Origin: DTLC01 sp964555645
GTDB taxonomy: Bacteria > Verrucomicrobiota > Verrucomicrobiia > Limisphaerales > DTLC01
DNA length: 64,000 nt
Direction: 5' to 3'
NCBI GenBank assembly: GCA_964555645.1
Contig: CAZKTA010000009.1
Coordinates: 1-64,000 of the forward strand
A program made the translations under genes and the position numbers. This document shows positions 17,086 through 25,361 of the stretch, one piece after another (within the stretch, counting starts at the first letter, position 1; every line of letters begins with the position of its first letter). The notes under the pieces are model-generated. The model was given only the letters and a program-made list of their open reading frames with translations, did no database searches and was not told the origin of the DNA.

Positions 17086-18989
17086 GGTACTGGAAAAGGC
17101 AGCATTGTTCCCACGCGGAAGAAACCCGTGGGCGAATCAATTTGTCTGTTTACAATGGTGTGGTCACCTTCAGCCACAACATTGGCGATTGGTGCCCATG
17201 CGCCGTCTTCGAGTTTTGGTTTGGCTTCCAGGGTGTAGCCTCGGCCAGGGACAGTTCGCCAACGCAAAATGGTACTGTTGGGTTGGTAAATGATCTGCAG
17301 CAGAACCGGCTCGATCACACGGGCTGGCGAGCCGATATCGCCGTTGGAAGCGACCCACGCTCCATTAACCCCCTGGGTACTAACCAGTATCAATAAACCC
17401 GGCAGCGGCGTCTGTTGCCCGGGCAAGTCCACATTGTAAACGAAGGTGCGCCGGGGCGACGCCGGCGCCGCACCAAACGTCACGCCGCAGATAAAATCGC
17501 TGTTGGCAGTGGCGGCCGCGTTCCACAAATACAGCGCGTCGCCGGTGCTGCTCAGCCCGATGCCAGACCCTGAATAGACCACGACTTTCACATGTGGTGG
17601 CAGGTTGTCAGTCCCCCACCAATGTCTGAACCGGGCCGGGTCCATCGGGCGGGCAGAGGTTGTCTCGACCAGCACGATACTTTCTCCCGGATGAATCACC
17701 ACATCGTTGGTGATGATTATAGCAGCCGACAATGATTGCGAGTCGTCGTCGAAACGGTACCCCTTAAGATTGAACGGTCTGGAGTCGAAACTGGTCAATT
17801 CCCACCAATCTTGAAATTCCGATGACCCGGTTGAATGCACTTCTGTGATCAAGAACCGCGGTTTGTGTGTAACTGTAACCTGGGCGGACGCGACGTTTGT
17901 ACCGACTATGTTCCACGCGGCCACGGAATATATGGCAGTGAAATTCGTTTCTGCATTGTAAAGGATCAATTGGGGACCGGTTTGCCCGATCAGTGCCACA
18001 CCATTGCTGTACCACTGATAGCTTGGGGCTGGATTGCCCTGGGCGCTGGCGGCGAGCCTCACGGTCTGTCCTATGTATGCGTCAATGTTTGTTGGGGTGC
18101 TCACAACCGTGGGTGCAGTGGGTGCGTTATCCACGGTCAAAACCGCATTCGAGCTTAGCACGTTCGTGAGCCCGTTGCTGACCAACACGCTGTAAACCCC
18201 TGCATCTGAAGGCTGAACTTTGCTGATCAAAAACGTGGCCGCGGTTGCCTCCGGTATCGGCACACCGTTAAACAGCCATTGGTAACGTGGCCGCGGGAGG
18301 CCGCGCGCTGCTGCATGAAACGACACGGGAAATCCTGCATACGCAAGCTGGTTTGTTGGGTGCACGGTGATACTCACGTGTACGGGGCCGGTGTGGATAC
18401 CTGGCGAGCCCACGTCGTCTGACCATGCCGCCCTGAACGCACCGGACACACCTTCGGTACTAACAGTGCCAAAGCTGCCATCTTCAGGGTTGTAAGCAAA
18501 CGTGTGTCTGCGCGTCGCAGGGCCGAAATCCACGCGCTCTATGTAATCGTCGTCTCCGGTTGCGTCCGGCCCCCAAAGTATCACACTGTCGCCATCACTG
18601 CTCAGGCCGTTACCGGTGTAGAACACCACCTTTTGCTCTGGTGGCAAGCCCCACCAGGCACGGAATTCGTTTGGTGTGCTGATACCTACCACGTTGTCCT
18701 GAACAAACAGGATAACCTCGCCGGGGCCAATTGTTAGACCTACAAAAGGGGACTGATCCGCACCTGCCAGTCCACCTGAGTTGTCATTCCAACGGAACCC
18801 GGTCAGGTCGATCGCATTCGTGCCGAAGTTTGAAAGTTCCCAAAAATCGGGGCCTTGGGGCACACCCAGCAAATTGTTGGTTGAAGCCGATGACATGACC
18901 TCAGTAATGGCAAGCTGTCCGGCAACAGAGCCTGCAACCATTAAGCCAAAGCCGCCGCAAAGCAGAGATCTGATAAATTTGCGATCCAT
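17082..18989 (-). CDS. Secreted lamin-tail and Ig-like domain protein
   Basis: A 635-residue exported protein of four apparent domains. A signal peptide (FGLMVAGSVAGQLA) is followed by a lamin-tail domain (about 25-175: ITEVMSS, DFWELSNFGTNAIDLTGF, GPGEVILFVQD). Two Ig-like domains come next (about 205-290 and 293-385), each with a Y/F-Q-W core (PRYQWLFNGV; PSYQWYSNGV) and a D/N-x-x-x-Y-S strand. A second lamin-tail domain (about 388-545: LITEVHSTGSSEFQDWWELT) and a short C-terminal beta domain (about 570-630) complete it. Lamin-tail domains in bacteria are associated with cell-surface proteins and extracellular nucleases; no enzyme domain is visible. It is coupled to the prepilin gene by a four-base overlap. 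Confidence 0.85.
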   Translation of the reverse strand: MDRKFIRSLLCGGFGLMVAGSVAGQLAITEVMSSASTNNLLGVPQGPDFWELSNFGTNAIDLTGFRWNDNSGGLAGADQSPFVGLTIGPGEVILFVQDNVVGISTPNEFRAWWGLPPEQKVVFYTGNGLSSDGDSVILWGPDATGDDDYIERVDFGPATRRHTFAYNPEDGSFGTVSTEGVSGAFRAAWSDDVGSPGIHTGPVHVSITVHPTNQLAYAGFPVSFHAAARGLPRPRYQWLFNGVPIPEATAATFLISKVQPSDAGVYSVLVSNGLTNVLSSNAVLTVDNAPTAPTVVSTPTNIDAYIGQTVRLAASAQGNPAPSYQWYSNGVALIGQTGPQLILYNAETNFTAIYSVAAWNIVGTNVASAQVTVTHKPRFLITEVHSTGSSEFQDWWELTSFDSRPFNLKGYRFDDDSQSLSAAIIITNDVVIHPGESIVLVETTSARPMDPARFRHWWGTDNLPPHVKVVVYSGSGIGLSSTGDALYLWNAAATANSDFICGVTFGAAPASPRRTFVYNVDLPGQQTPLPGLLILVSTQGVNGAWVASNGDIGSPARVIEPVLLQIIYQPNSTILRWRTVPGRGYTLEAKPKLEDGAWAPIANVVAEGDHTIVNRQIDSPTGFFRVGTMLPFPVP

Positions 18990-19103
18990 TGTCCGCGGTT
19001 TTAACTACCAAGCCGCGGTCACGGTCATATGGCTGCAGTGTTACATTTTAGCAAAACGCACAGCTTACAACTGTGGCTTTGGCAGCACCAGGATGGTTCT
19101 TGT

Positions 19104-20387
19104 TCAGGGCAAGCGCACAATCCAGATTCGAGTGGGTACGCCTGGAGCGTCGTCGCCTATGCCAAAATCGTTGTCGTTCGTCACTGCGAACCGACCGTCT
19201 CCGAGCGCACATAAACCCTCCAGCTTGTGGCCGCCTTGGCGGGACAACTCATCTAACCTGGCGATAATCCGGCTTTCAGCCACCTTCACCTTATAAAGTG
19301 CCCACGTGTCTTCTGTATCAAGGCACAGTTCATTTTCGCGCTCGTGCCCGAGCAGGTTGGTGGCAGAGCTCAAGTTTACTTCGCGCAACACCGCTGTAGT
19401 GCGGCCTTGTTCGAGCACCAGCAGCCTGCGGGTGCCAAGCCACACAGCGTCATTCCATTTGATTTGCTCCTGTGATTTGGTGTTCGGGTGCTCGCTCGCC
19501 GCACCTGTGCGCGCAACAAAGAGACCAGTGACACGCGGTGCGTCCAGTTCGGTCAAATCCACTTCGATTACTGGCACAATACGACTCGAACCTGCCCGTG
19601 GATGATTTTCTGGAACCGCCGGGCTTTGCAGGGCCAAGTAGGCCAGGCGACCGTCCTTGCTTAGTGCCAGGTTCTCAAACCCGCGGTTTTGCCTGCGTGC
19701 GCGCACCGCCGGCGGCAAAATTGCATGCACGCGATATTGCGCACCGACCAACTCATGACCTTTTGGAGTCAGACGCCATAAAACACGGCCGTGCTTGTCC
19801 ACACGCAACAGCGAAGGTGCGTATTCCTCAGACACCAAAAAATCGCCGTTCGGCAGACACCGCAATCCTTCCGGGTCCACTCCGCCGGGGTCTGGCGGCA
19901 GCGGTTCCTGCGCGTGGACCGATGCGTACGCCGGCTCGTCGTCATTGGTGTTCCCTAGACCTGAGAGTGGCTGGCCTGCTGCATTGCGGAGCGGTAAGTA
20001 GCGGACCAGTTGCAGAGCGTTTCCGTTGGTTCGGAGTTGTGCGATGCCGGGCCCGAATTGTGGTAACGGCAGAACCCGGCGCGAGCGACCGTCTGGACCT
20101 CTGAGTGCAACGTTTGGCCCGCGGTCAGTTAATCCGAACCATTCGCCTGCCGCGTTTAAGGCTAGGCCGGACCCGAACGCTGGCAGGTTGGTATAGTCCA
20201 AGCCATTGCGCCGGGCTTGCGCAAGGTTGAAAGGCGGCGCTCCCACGGGTTGGAGCGCATCCAAGCTCAGTTCTGGCAGCTCGAGCATGCGCTCGATGAT
20301 CACCTGCGGCGCGTTTGCGGCAAGGCTGCACGTAAGCAAAAGCGCAGACCAGCTTCCGCACCAAAACCATCGAAGAGGACGCCTCAT
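19104..20387 (-). CDS. Esterase-like activity of phytase family protein
   Basis: A 427-residue exported protein of the phytase-like beta-propeller family (PF13449 type). I use the ATG at 20387 because it leads straight into the signal peptide (WSALLLTCSLAANA-PQ); a TTG two codons earlier is possible. Landmarks are FGSGLALNAAGEWFGLTDRGPN, VDPEGLRCLPNGDFLVSEEYAPSLLR, NRGFENLALSKDGRLAYLALQSP, HKLEGLCALGDGRFAVTNDNDFGIGDD and the C-terminal TRIWIVRLP. Conserved acidic residues around GLTDRG and NDNDFG fit metal-bridged propellers. The true substrate (phosphate ester or other) is not established for most of the family. It is separated by 114 bp from the lamin-tail gene. Confidence 0.87.
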   Translation of the reverse strand: MRRPLRWFWCGSWSALLLTCSLAANAPQVIIERMLELPELSLDALQPVGAPPFNLAQARRNGLDYTNLPAFGSGLALNAAGEWFGLTDRGPNVALRGPDGRSRRVLPLPQFGPGIAQLRTNGNALQLVRYLPLRNAAGQPLSGLGNTNDDEPAYASVHAQEPLPPDPGGVDPEGLRCLPNGDFLVSEEYAPSLLRVDKHGRVLWRLTPKGHELVGAQYRVHAILPPAVRARRQNRGFENLALSKDGRLAYLALQSPAVPENHPRAGSSRIVPVIEVDLTELDAPRVTGLFVARTGAASEHPNTKSQEQIKWNDAVWLGTRRLLVLEQGRTTAVLREVNLSSATNLLGHERENELCLDTEDTWALYKVKVAESRIIARLDELSRQGGHKLEGLCALGDGRFAVTNDNDFGIGDDAPGVPTRIWIVRLP

Positions 20388-20560
20388 GCGCAAAACCTAA
20401 AAGGCCGTTTAGGTAAGTGCAACTTTGTCGCACGAATGTTGCAGAAACTTTCCCTGAATGTTCACGAACCGTAACCTGTAGCTGGCGGAAAATTTGTTTC
20501 ACTTTTGCCGCCTGCGAGCTAAAATCCAACAAAACGTCAGTAAAGAACGTTGATTCGATT

Positions 20561-21523
20561 ATGCCACTGACACATACACGTGACCTGTTTGCAAAAGCGC
20601 TCAAAGGCAAGTACGCCATAGGCGCTTTCAACGTTAACAACATGGAACTTGTGCAGGCCATTGTTGAAGCCTGCGAAGAAGAAAAAGCGCCCTTGATTTT
20701 GCAAATCTCACGCGGGGCGCGCCAGTATGCAAAACCGATCTTCTTAAAGAAGCTCATCGAGGCAGCTGTGAGCGTGTCGAACATTCCGATCGCAGTGCAT
20801 CTTGACCACGGCGATTCATTCGAGCTATGCAAGGAGTGCATTGACGAAGGGTTCACCAGCGTAATGATTGATGCTAGCTTTGAGCCGTTCGAAAAAAACG
20901 TTGAAATAACACGCAGAGTCGTCGAATACGCGCATAAACACAATTGTGCTGTGGAGGCCGAGCTAGGCCATTTGGTGGGTGCACAATTCGACGAAGGCGA
21001 GGCAGGCGGCGGGTATTCCAAGAGCGGCCATTACACCAATCCGGATGAAGCAGTCAGATTCGTCAAAGAAACCGGGTGCGACTCGCTGGCAGTTGCGATT
21101 GGCAATTCACACGGCGCCTACAAATTCAAGGGCGACCAGCGGCTTGACATGGACCGGCTCAAAGCGATCAAGAAAGCGCTGGTCGAGGCCGGCTTGGGCG
21201 ATTACCCGCTTGTTTTGCACGGTGCGTCAAGTGTGCCGCAAGAGATTGTGGACGAAATAAACAAGTTCGGTGGCAAACTGGGCGACGCACGCGGTGTACC
21301 AGAAACCGACATTGAAGAAGCACGCCGCAACGGGGTGGCTAAAGTCAACATCGACACTGACTTACGCCTTGCAATGACAGCAGGGATAAGACGCGTTTTC
21401 GTGGAAAACCCCAAAGAGTTTGACCCGCGCAAGTACCTGGGCCCAGCCCGCACAAGAGTCAAAGAACTTGTTAAACACAAGGTCAAAAACGTGCTTGGCT
21501 GCGCCGGACACGCCTTCGATTAA
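20561..21523 (+). CDS. fba: Class II fructose-bisphosphate aldolase
   Basis: Zinc-dependent cleavage of fructose 1,6-bisphosphate, or a close relative such as tagatose-bisphosphate aldolase, 320 residues. The ATG at 20561 gives the standard start MPLTHTRDLFAKALKGKYAIGAFNVNN. Zn ligands and active site are seen in VHLDHGDSFELC (His and Asp), AVEAELGHLVGAQ with its Glu, AIGNSHGAYKF (His) and LVLHGASSVPQEIV (His), with the phosphate-binding region KVNIDTDLRLAMTAGI. It is monocistronic between the phytase-like gene (divergent) and tRNA-Tyr. An AT-rich TAAAAT box lies about 35 bp upstream of the start, but no good -35 is paired with it. Confidence 0.95.
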   Translation: MPLTHTRDLFAKALKGKYAIGAFNVNNMELVQAIVEACEEEKAPLILQISRGARQYAKPIFLKKLIEAAVSVSNIPIAVHLDHGDSFELCKECIDEGFTSVMIDASFEPFEKNVEITRRVVEYAHKHNCAVEAELGHLVGAQFDEGEAGGGYSKSGHYTNPDEAVRFVKETGCDSLAVAIGNSHGAYKFKGDQRLDMDRLKAIKKALVEAGLGDYPLVLHGASSVPQEIVDEINKFGGKLGDARGVPETDIEEARRNGVAKVNIDTDLRLAMTAGIRRVFVENPKEFDPRKYLGPARTRVKELVKHKVKNVLGCAGHAFD

Positions 21524-21661
21524 CACTTGGGACCGCCGTGGGAACGCTCACGCTGCATATCTGAACAAGCATAAGCTCGGGAACCCGGTTGGGTCGGTCG
21601 GTGCGGCGGGTCATGTCTAGAGACAGCGCCGGCGTTTTGAAAAAGTCTGCTAGTACTCGAG

Positions 21662-21747
21662 TGGTGGTAGGTGGTGGATTCGAACCACCGAAGGCATACG
21701 CCAGCAGATTTACAGTCTGCCCCCGTTGACCGCTTGGGTAACCTACC
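21662..21747 (-). tRNA. tRNA-Tyr (anticodon GTA)
   Basis: A class II tRNA with a long variable arm. The acceptor strand GGTAGGT (21747 down to 21741) pairs with ACCTACC (21672 down to 21666), then come discriminator A and an encoded CCA (21664-21662). The anticodon loop reads CTGTAAATC, giving GTA. The T-arm is GGTGGTTCGAATCCACC. Confidence 0.97.
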
Positions 21748-21826
21748 ATCAAGCCCTTCCAGGCCGTAAATCAAATCATATCCAGCCTATCTTGTCAACC
21801 TGCTCTGCACTGCATATCTTTGCGCG

Positions 21827-23173
21827 ATGTTCGACTCGCTTACCACAAGACTGCAGGAGTTGTTTAGCAACTTGCGTGGTCTCGGCAAGATCACCGAGGC
21901 CAATGTGGCCGATACGCTCCGCGATGTGCGGCTGGCGCTGCTGGACGCAGACGTAAACCATAAGGTTGTTGAGGATTTCATCCAGCGGGTTAAAACCAAG
22001 GCCATCGGCCTGCCGGTTATCCAGAGCATTCAGCCTGGCCAATACCTGATCAAAATTATCTACGACGAGCTCGTCGAGTTGCTCGGCTCGACCAGTGCAG
22101 GTCTTGATTTGAGCGGCAACCCAACTTGTCTGATGCTGATCGGGCTGCATGGTTCAGGTAAAACAACTTCCTGCGGCAAACTTGCCCGGTTGCTGCATAA
22201 ACAAGGTCGGCAACCGATGCTTGTGGCGGCTGATGTACACCGGCCGGCGGCGATGGACCAGCTTGAAACGCTCGGCAAACAACTTGGCCTGCCGACACTC
22301 GTCAAAAGGGGCGAGACGGATGTCCTGCGGATCGCGCGTGAAGCAGTCGAAACTGCACGTGTCACTCATCGTAACGTGCTGTTGTTTGATACAGCAGGTA
22401 GGTTCCACATTGACGAGCCACTTGTACAGGAGTTGGTCCGGCTGCGCGACTTTCTCAAGCCGCAGGAAATCTTGCTCGTGCTTGACGCTGCAACAGGTCA
22501 GGAAGCGGTAAACGTTGCCACGCATTTTGACAATGCACTGGGTATCACGGGTGCAATCCTCACAAAACTCGATGGCGACGCCCGAGGCGGTGCAGCACTC
22601 AGTTTCAAGGCGGTCACGAATAAACCAATCAAGTTCGCCTGCACAGGCGAGAAACTCGATGACATCGAGCCGTTTTATCCAGACCGGATGGCATCGCGCA
22701 TTCTCGGTATGGGGGATGTGGTCAGCCTGGTCGAAAAAGCTGCTGAAGCAGTTGACCTTGCCGAAGCCAAACTGCTTGAGGAAAAGATGCGCAAGGGCCA
22801 GTTCACGCTTGAAGATTTCCTCCAACACATGCGCCAGATGCGTAAGCTTGGTCCACTCGAAAGCCTCATAAAGATGATGCCCGGCGGCGAACAGGTGCTC
22901 AAACAAGCAGACATCACAAAACACGAAAAAGAACTTAAACGCATGGAAGCGATGATCTGCGCTATGACGCCCGAGGAACGCCGCAACCCCGCAATCTTGA
23001 ATGCACGCCGCCGGTTGCGCATTGCAAAAGGCAGCGGTGTAACTGTTGCCGAGCTTAACACTATGCTCAACAAATTTGCCCAAATGCAGCAAATGATGAA
23101 AAAGTTCGGCAAGTTCCAGAAACTCATGAGCCGCATGGGCGGGGGCGGTCTGCCGGGTTTCCTCGGCAGATAA
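21827..23173 (+). CDS. ffh: Signal recognition particle protein Ffh
   Basis: GTPase of the signal recognition particle, which delivers nascent inner-membrane proteins to SecYEG with 4.5S RNA and FtsY. 448 residues. N domain about 1-95; G domain with P-loop GLHGSGKTTSCGKLA (about 105), DVHRPAAMDQL, DTAGRFHIDEP and TKLDGDARGGAALS; methionine-rich M domain from about 300 (MRKGQFTLEDFLQHMRQMRK, MMPGG, MQQMMKKFGKFQKLMSRMGG) for RNA and signal-peptide binding. G2 differs slightly from the common LQGSGKTT, with His for Gln. It is downstream of tRNA-Tyr, which points the other way. The rpsP gene that often follows is absent. Confidence 0.97.
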   Translation: MFDSLTTRLQELFSNLRGLGKITEANVADTLRDVRLALLDADVNHKVVEDFIQRVKTKAIGLPVIQSIQPGQYLIKIIYDELVELLGSTSAGLDLSGNPTCLMLIGLHGSGKTTSCGKLARLLHKQGRQPMLVAADVHRPAAMDQLETLGKQLGLPTLVKRGETDVLRIAREAVETARVTHRNVLLFDTAGRFHIDEPLVQELVRLRDFLKPQEILLVLDAATGQEAVNVATHFDNALGITGAILTKLDGDARGGAALSFKAVTNKPIKFACTGEKLDDIEPFYPDRMASRILGMGDVVSLVEKAAEAVDLAEAKLLEEKMRKGQFTLEDFLQHMRQMRKLGPLESLIKMMPGGEQVLKQADITKHEKELKRMEAMICAMTPEERRNPAILNARRRLRIAKGSGVTVAELNTMLNKFAQMQQMMKKFGKFQKLMSRMGGGGLPGFLGR

Positions 23174-23581
23174 TACAAGTTACGGTTTTGGATTGCATCA
23201 ACACCAAAAGGCAATGCGTTAACTCCGTGCGCAGTGGGTGGCGTACTGCCCAGCCCACTGAACCCGAAAAAACAGGCGCGGAGAGCACATCCGTCCCCGG
23301 GTGTCGCTGCAGGCGCCTCGGGTCCAGCGCCTATTGGCGCGAGCATGCTGGTAGTTTCGGGACCAAGTTTGTCCTGACTGTGTATTGCGCAAGGACGTGC
23401 GAAAACCGCATGCGGGGTGCGTGCGCTCCCCATCCAACCAAAGAATGGGGGCTAAAAATGGCGCAGTTACAAGGTAGTCTGCGATGTGCTTCCGGCTATT
23501 GGGAGGTGTAATTTGCCTCGGCTAATTCAGGTTGTATTGGCTCACATTGGCGTGCAGCGTCTGTTCGAGATTGGTTTCTGC
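23174..23581. other. 408-bp gap with several hairpins
   Basis: No convincing gene. Several self-complementary elements are visible: cagtggg (23232-23238) with cccactg (23254-23260) and additional inner pairs; gcgcc with ggcgc at 23327-23340; the palindrome ccgcatgcgg at 23406-23415; and cccca with tgggg at 23428-23450. The first may end the ffh transcript, although it lacks a U-run. I looked for 4.5S RNA here because of ffh and did not find its conserved tetraloop region. Confidence 0.45.
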
Positions 23582-24136
23582 TCAAACGCTTGGACCGGGT
23601 CGAGTACCAATCCCGTGCCGCAGATAGTAACCGGCCATCTGAACGTATTCTTCAGCCCACAGCTTGAACTTGGTGCGTTCCTCGGCTGTAAGTTGTCTGA
23701 CCACCCTTGCTGGTACACCCAGAACAAGCGATCCGGGCGGTATTTGCGTACCTTGTGTTACAAGCGCTTTTGCACCGATTATGGACTGCTCGCCAATAAT
23801 TGCACCGTCCAATACAACCGCACCCATGCCGATCAAAACCTCGTTTCCGACCGTGCAAGCGTGTACAATAGCCGCATGCCCGACCGTGACGTAGTTGCCA
23901 ACCACACAGGGCAGCTCACCCGTCAAGTGAAACACAGCATTGTCTTGGATGTTTGTATGATGTCCGACAACAATCCGGTTGATGTCACCACGCAACACTG
24001 CGCCATACCAAACACTCGAACAATCGCCTAGTGTAACATCACCAACTACAACTGCACCCGCGGCTATGAACACGTCACGACCGATTACAGGTGTTTTCCT
24101 TAGATGCGCCTCCAACAATGCTTCAATCTCAGCCAT
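23582..24136 (-). CDS. Gamma-carbonic anhydrase family protein
   Basis: A 184-residue left-handed beta-helix protein of the gamma-CA/YrdA/PaaY type. I start at the ATG at 24136 (MAEIEALLEAHLRKTPV). Hexapeptide-repeat turns run from VFIAAGAVVVGDVTLGDCSSVWYG to IIGAKALVTQGTQIPPGSLVLG. Putative zinc histidines are in NIQDNAVFH, VGHAAIVH and HACTVGN; GVPARVVR ends the helix before a C-terminal alpha-helix. Such proteins may hydrate CO2 or act as thioesterase-like accessory enzymes; activity is not certain from sequence. It converges with ffh. Confidence 0.92.
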   Translation of the reverse strand: MAEIEALLEAHLRKTPVIGRDVFIAAGAVVVGDVTLGDCSSVWYGAVLRGDINRIVVGHHTNIQDNAVFHLTGELPCVVGNYVTVGHAAIVHACTVGNEVLIGMGAVVLDGAIIGEQSIIGAKALVTQGTQIPPGSLVLGVPARVVRQLTAEERTKFKLWAEEYVQMAGYYLRHGIGTRPGPSV

Positions 24137-24295
24137 GCACCCGATTACCAATAACCCGCCCTGTACCGCAACTTAAAAACCGCGTTGGCTGTCCATTAAG
24201 TGAACTTGTGCCAGGGCGTTTGCGGTTACAATGGAGCGTCACCCCCGAACCCAGACTGTGATTCGCCTGTTGTAGGACAAAACCAGGCACATTGC

Positions 24296-24586
24296 TTAAT
24301 CCTGCACTTCCAATGATAGGCTACCACCTGCAGCAGCAGGCAACGTAATGCGGTACACATTCACCGGCAAGGTTGAGTTCAACCAAAGCCCGCGCCGGAA
24401 GCCCGCCTCCACAAAGTAAGGGGTATACACATAGATGTTATGCCACATGCTCGGGCTGTTAAACACCAAATTCACACTCCCGCAAAAGTAAATTGCATCG
24501 TTTAAGCGGCAAAACAGTCTCTCAAATTGCCCAGTTAAAGTTTCGCCCTTTGCAGCGCCTTGGTGTACGAGTTGTCCAAAAGTCAC
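24296..24586 (-). CDS. Possible small hypothetical protein or C-terminal fragment
   Basis: A 96-codon open frame ending TLPVNVYRITLPAAAGGSLSLEVQD. The C-terminal half looks like the beta-strand-rich end of a larger secreted protein, while the N-terminal half is unlike any family I know. There is no signal peptide or ribosome-binding site. It may be a remnant of a longer gene or non-coding. Confidence 0.25.
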   Translation of the reverse strand: MTFGQLVHQGAAKGETLTGQFERLFCRLNDAIYFCGSVNLVFNSPSMWHNIYVYTPYFVEAGFRRGLWLNSTLPVNVYRITLPAAAGGSLSLEVQD

Positions 24587-24590
24587 GCAA

Positions 24591-24611
24591 TGTGTCCAAT
24601 ATCAGGACACA
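24591..24611. promoter_or_regulatory. Inverted repeat, possible operator
   Basis: tgtgtcc (24591-24597) and ggacaca (24605-24611) form a perfect 7-bp dyad around a 7-bp A/T-rich centre. It lies about 85 bp upstream of the small membrane-protein gene at 24696. Size and spacing fit a dimeric repressor site; there is no U-run, so it is not a standard terminator. Confidence 0.4.
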
Positions 24612-24695
24612 CAGACGCTTGTTTCCCTGCAAGATTAAATGCAAAACTTTAGAGTTTAATGCTTGGCTTTGTGCGTGCTGGCAAACGATGACAGA

Positions 24696-25253
24696 ATGAA
24701 AAAATTGGCGATTATTTTTGCAGCAGTCGCAGTCGCCACGGTTGGAGGCTTCGTTTTTCTGAAACCGCACCTGGCAAGTGCATACCCCGGTAAACCGGGT
24801 GCCGGGGAGAGCAAGAACACGCCCGCTCAATTCGCACAACAACTACTGGGCAAGGTGAAATCTGCGCTGGGCAATGTTGCCTTGGCCAAAACGCCAAAGC
24901 CCGGTACTCCACAGCGGAACCCTTCTGTGAAAATTATAAACGAGTCCACTGCCGGGGTCCCCCCGAAAGATGACGGCGCATCCACAAATACCGTTGTACA
25001 ACATGACCCCAAGGTCCAAGCCGGGCTAAAAGCAATGCATCAATTGGCTGTACGCGGTATTGTTGTGTCCGGCAATCGCTCATCAGCAATCATTCAGACC
25101 GGACGCCAAACACAGCCGGTGTTTGTGGGGGACACTTTGAACATCAAAACGCCCGAAGGACTCGTAATGTTGCGTTGCGAAAAGATTGATCGGCGCACTG
25201 TCTGGATCAGAATTCCACAAACGCCAGTCTTGGCTGAACTGAGCTTGCCCTGA
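24696..25253 (+). CDS. Small membrane-anchored protein with GspC/PilP-like C-terminal domain
   Basis: A 185-residue protein starting at the ATG at 24696, which gives MKKLAIIFAAVAVATVGGFVFL, a signal or membrane anchor. A Pro/Lys/Ala-rich linker (about 25-100) follows. The last 75 residues (AVRGIVVSGNRSSAIIQTG, then VFVGDTLNIKTPEGLVMLR and RRTVWIRIP) have the beta-rich pattern of the GspC/PilP homology-region domain that contacts secretins. This is a weak resemblance, so the name is tentative. The window also holds GspF/PilC, PilT and a prepilin at other loci. It is followed 108 bp later by leuC; no functional link is apparent. Confidence 0.65.
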   Translation: MKKLAIIFAAVAVATVGGFVFLKPHLASAYPGKPGAGESKNTPAQFAQQLLGKVKSALGNVALAKTPKPGTPQRNPSVKIINESTAGVPPKDDGASTNTVVQHDPKVQAGLKAMHQLAVRGIVVSGNRSSAIIQTGRQTQPVFVGDTLNIKTPEGLVMLRCEKIDRRTVWIRIPQTPVLAELSLP

Positions 25254-25361
25254 CAACACGCCTGCGCTTTGGCGCCATGGAGTTGCGCGGCTGCTCGCCG
25301 GTTTTTTGCTGCAAACTCGTTTATTGCCTGCCAGACCGCACAAAGGTAAGCTGGTGGGCCG

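Noticed and set aside
22154..23092. A 312-codon minus-strand frame inside ffh
   Set aside because: It is wholly antisense to a complete Ffh with all GTPase motifs, and its Cys/His/Phe-rich translation is typical of a shadow frame.
23174..23581. 4.5S signal-recognition RNA downstream of ffh
   Set aside because: The conserved GGAAGCAGC-type core was not found on either strand of the gap.
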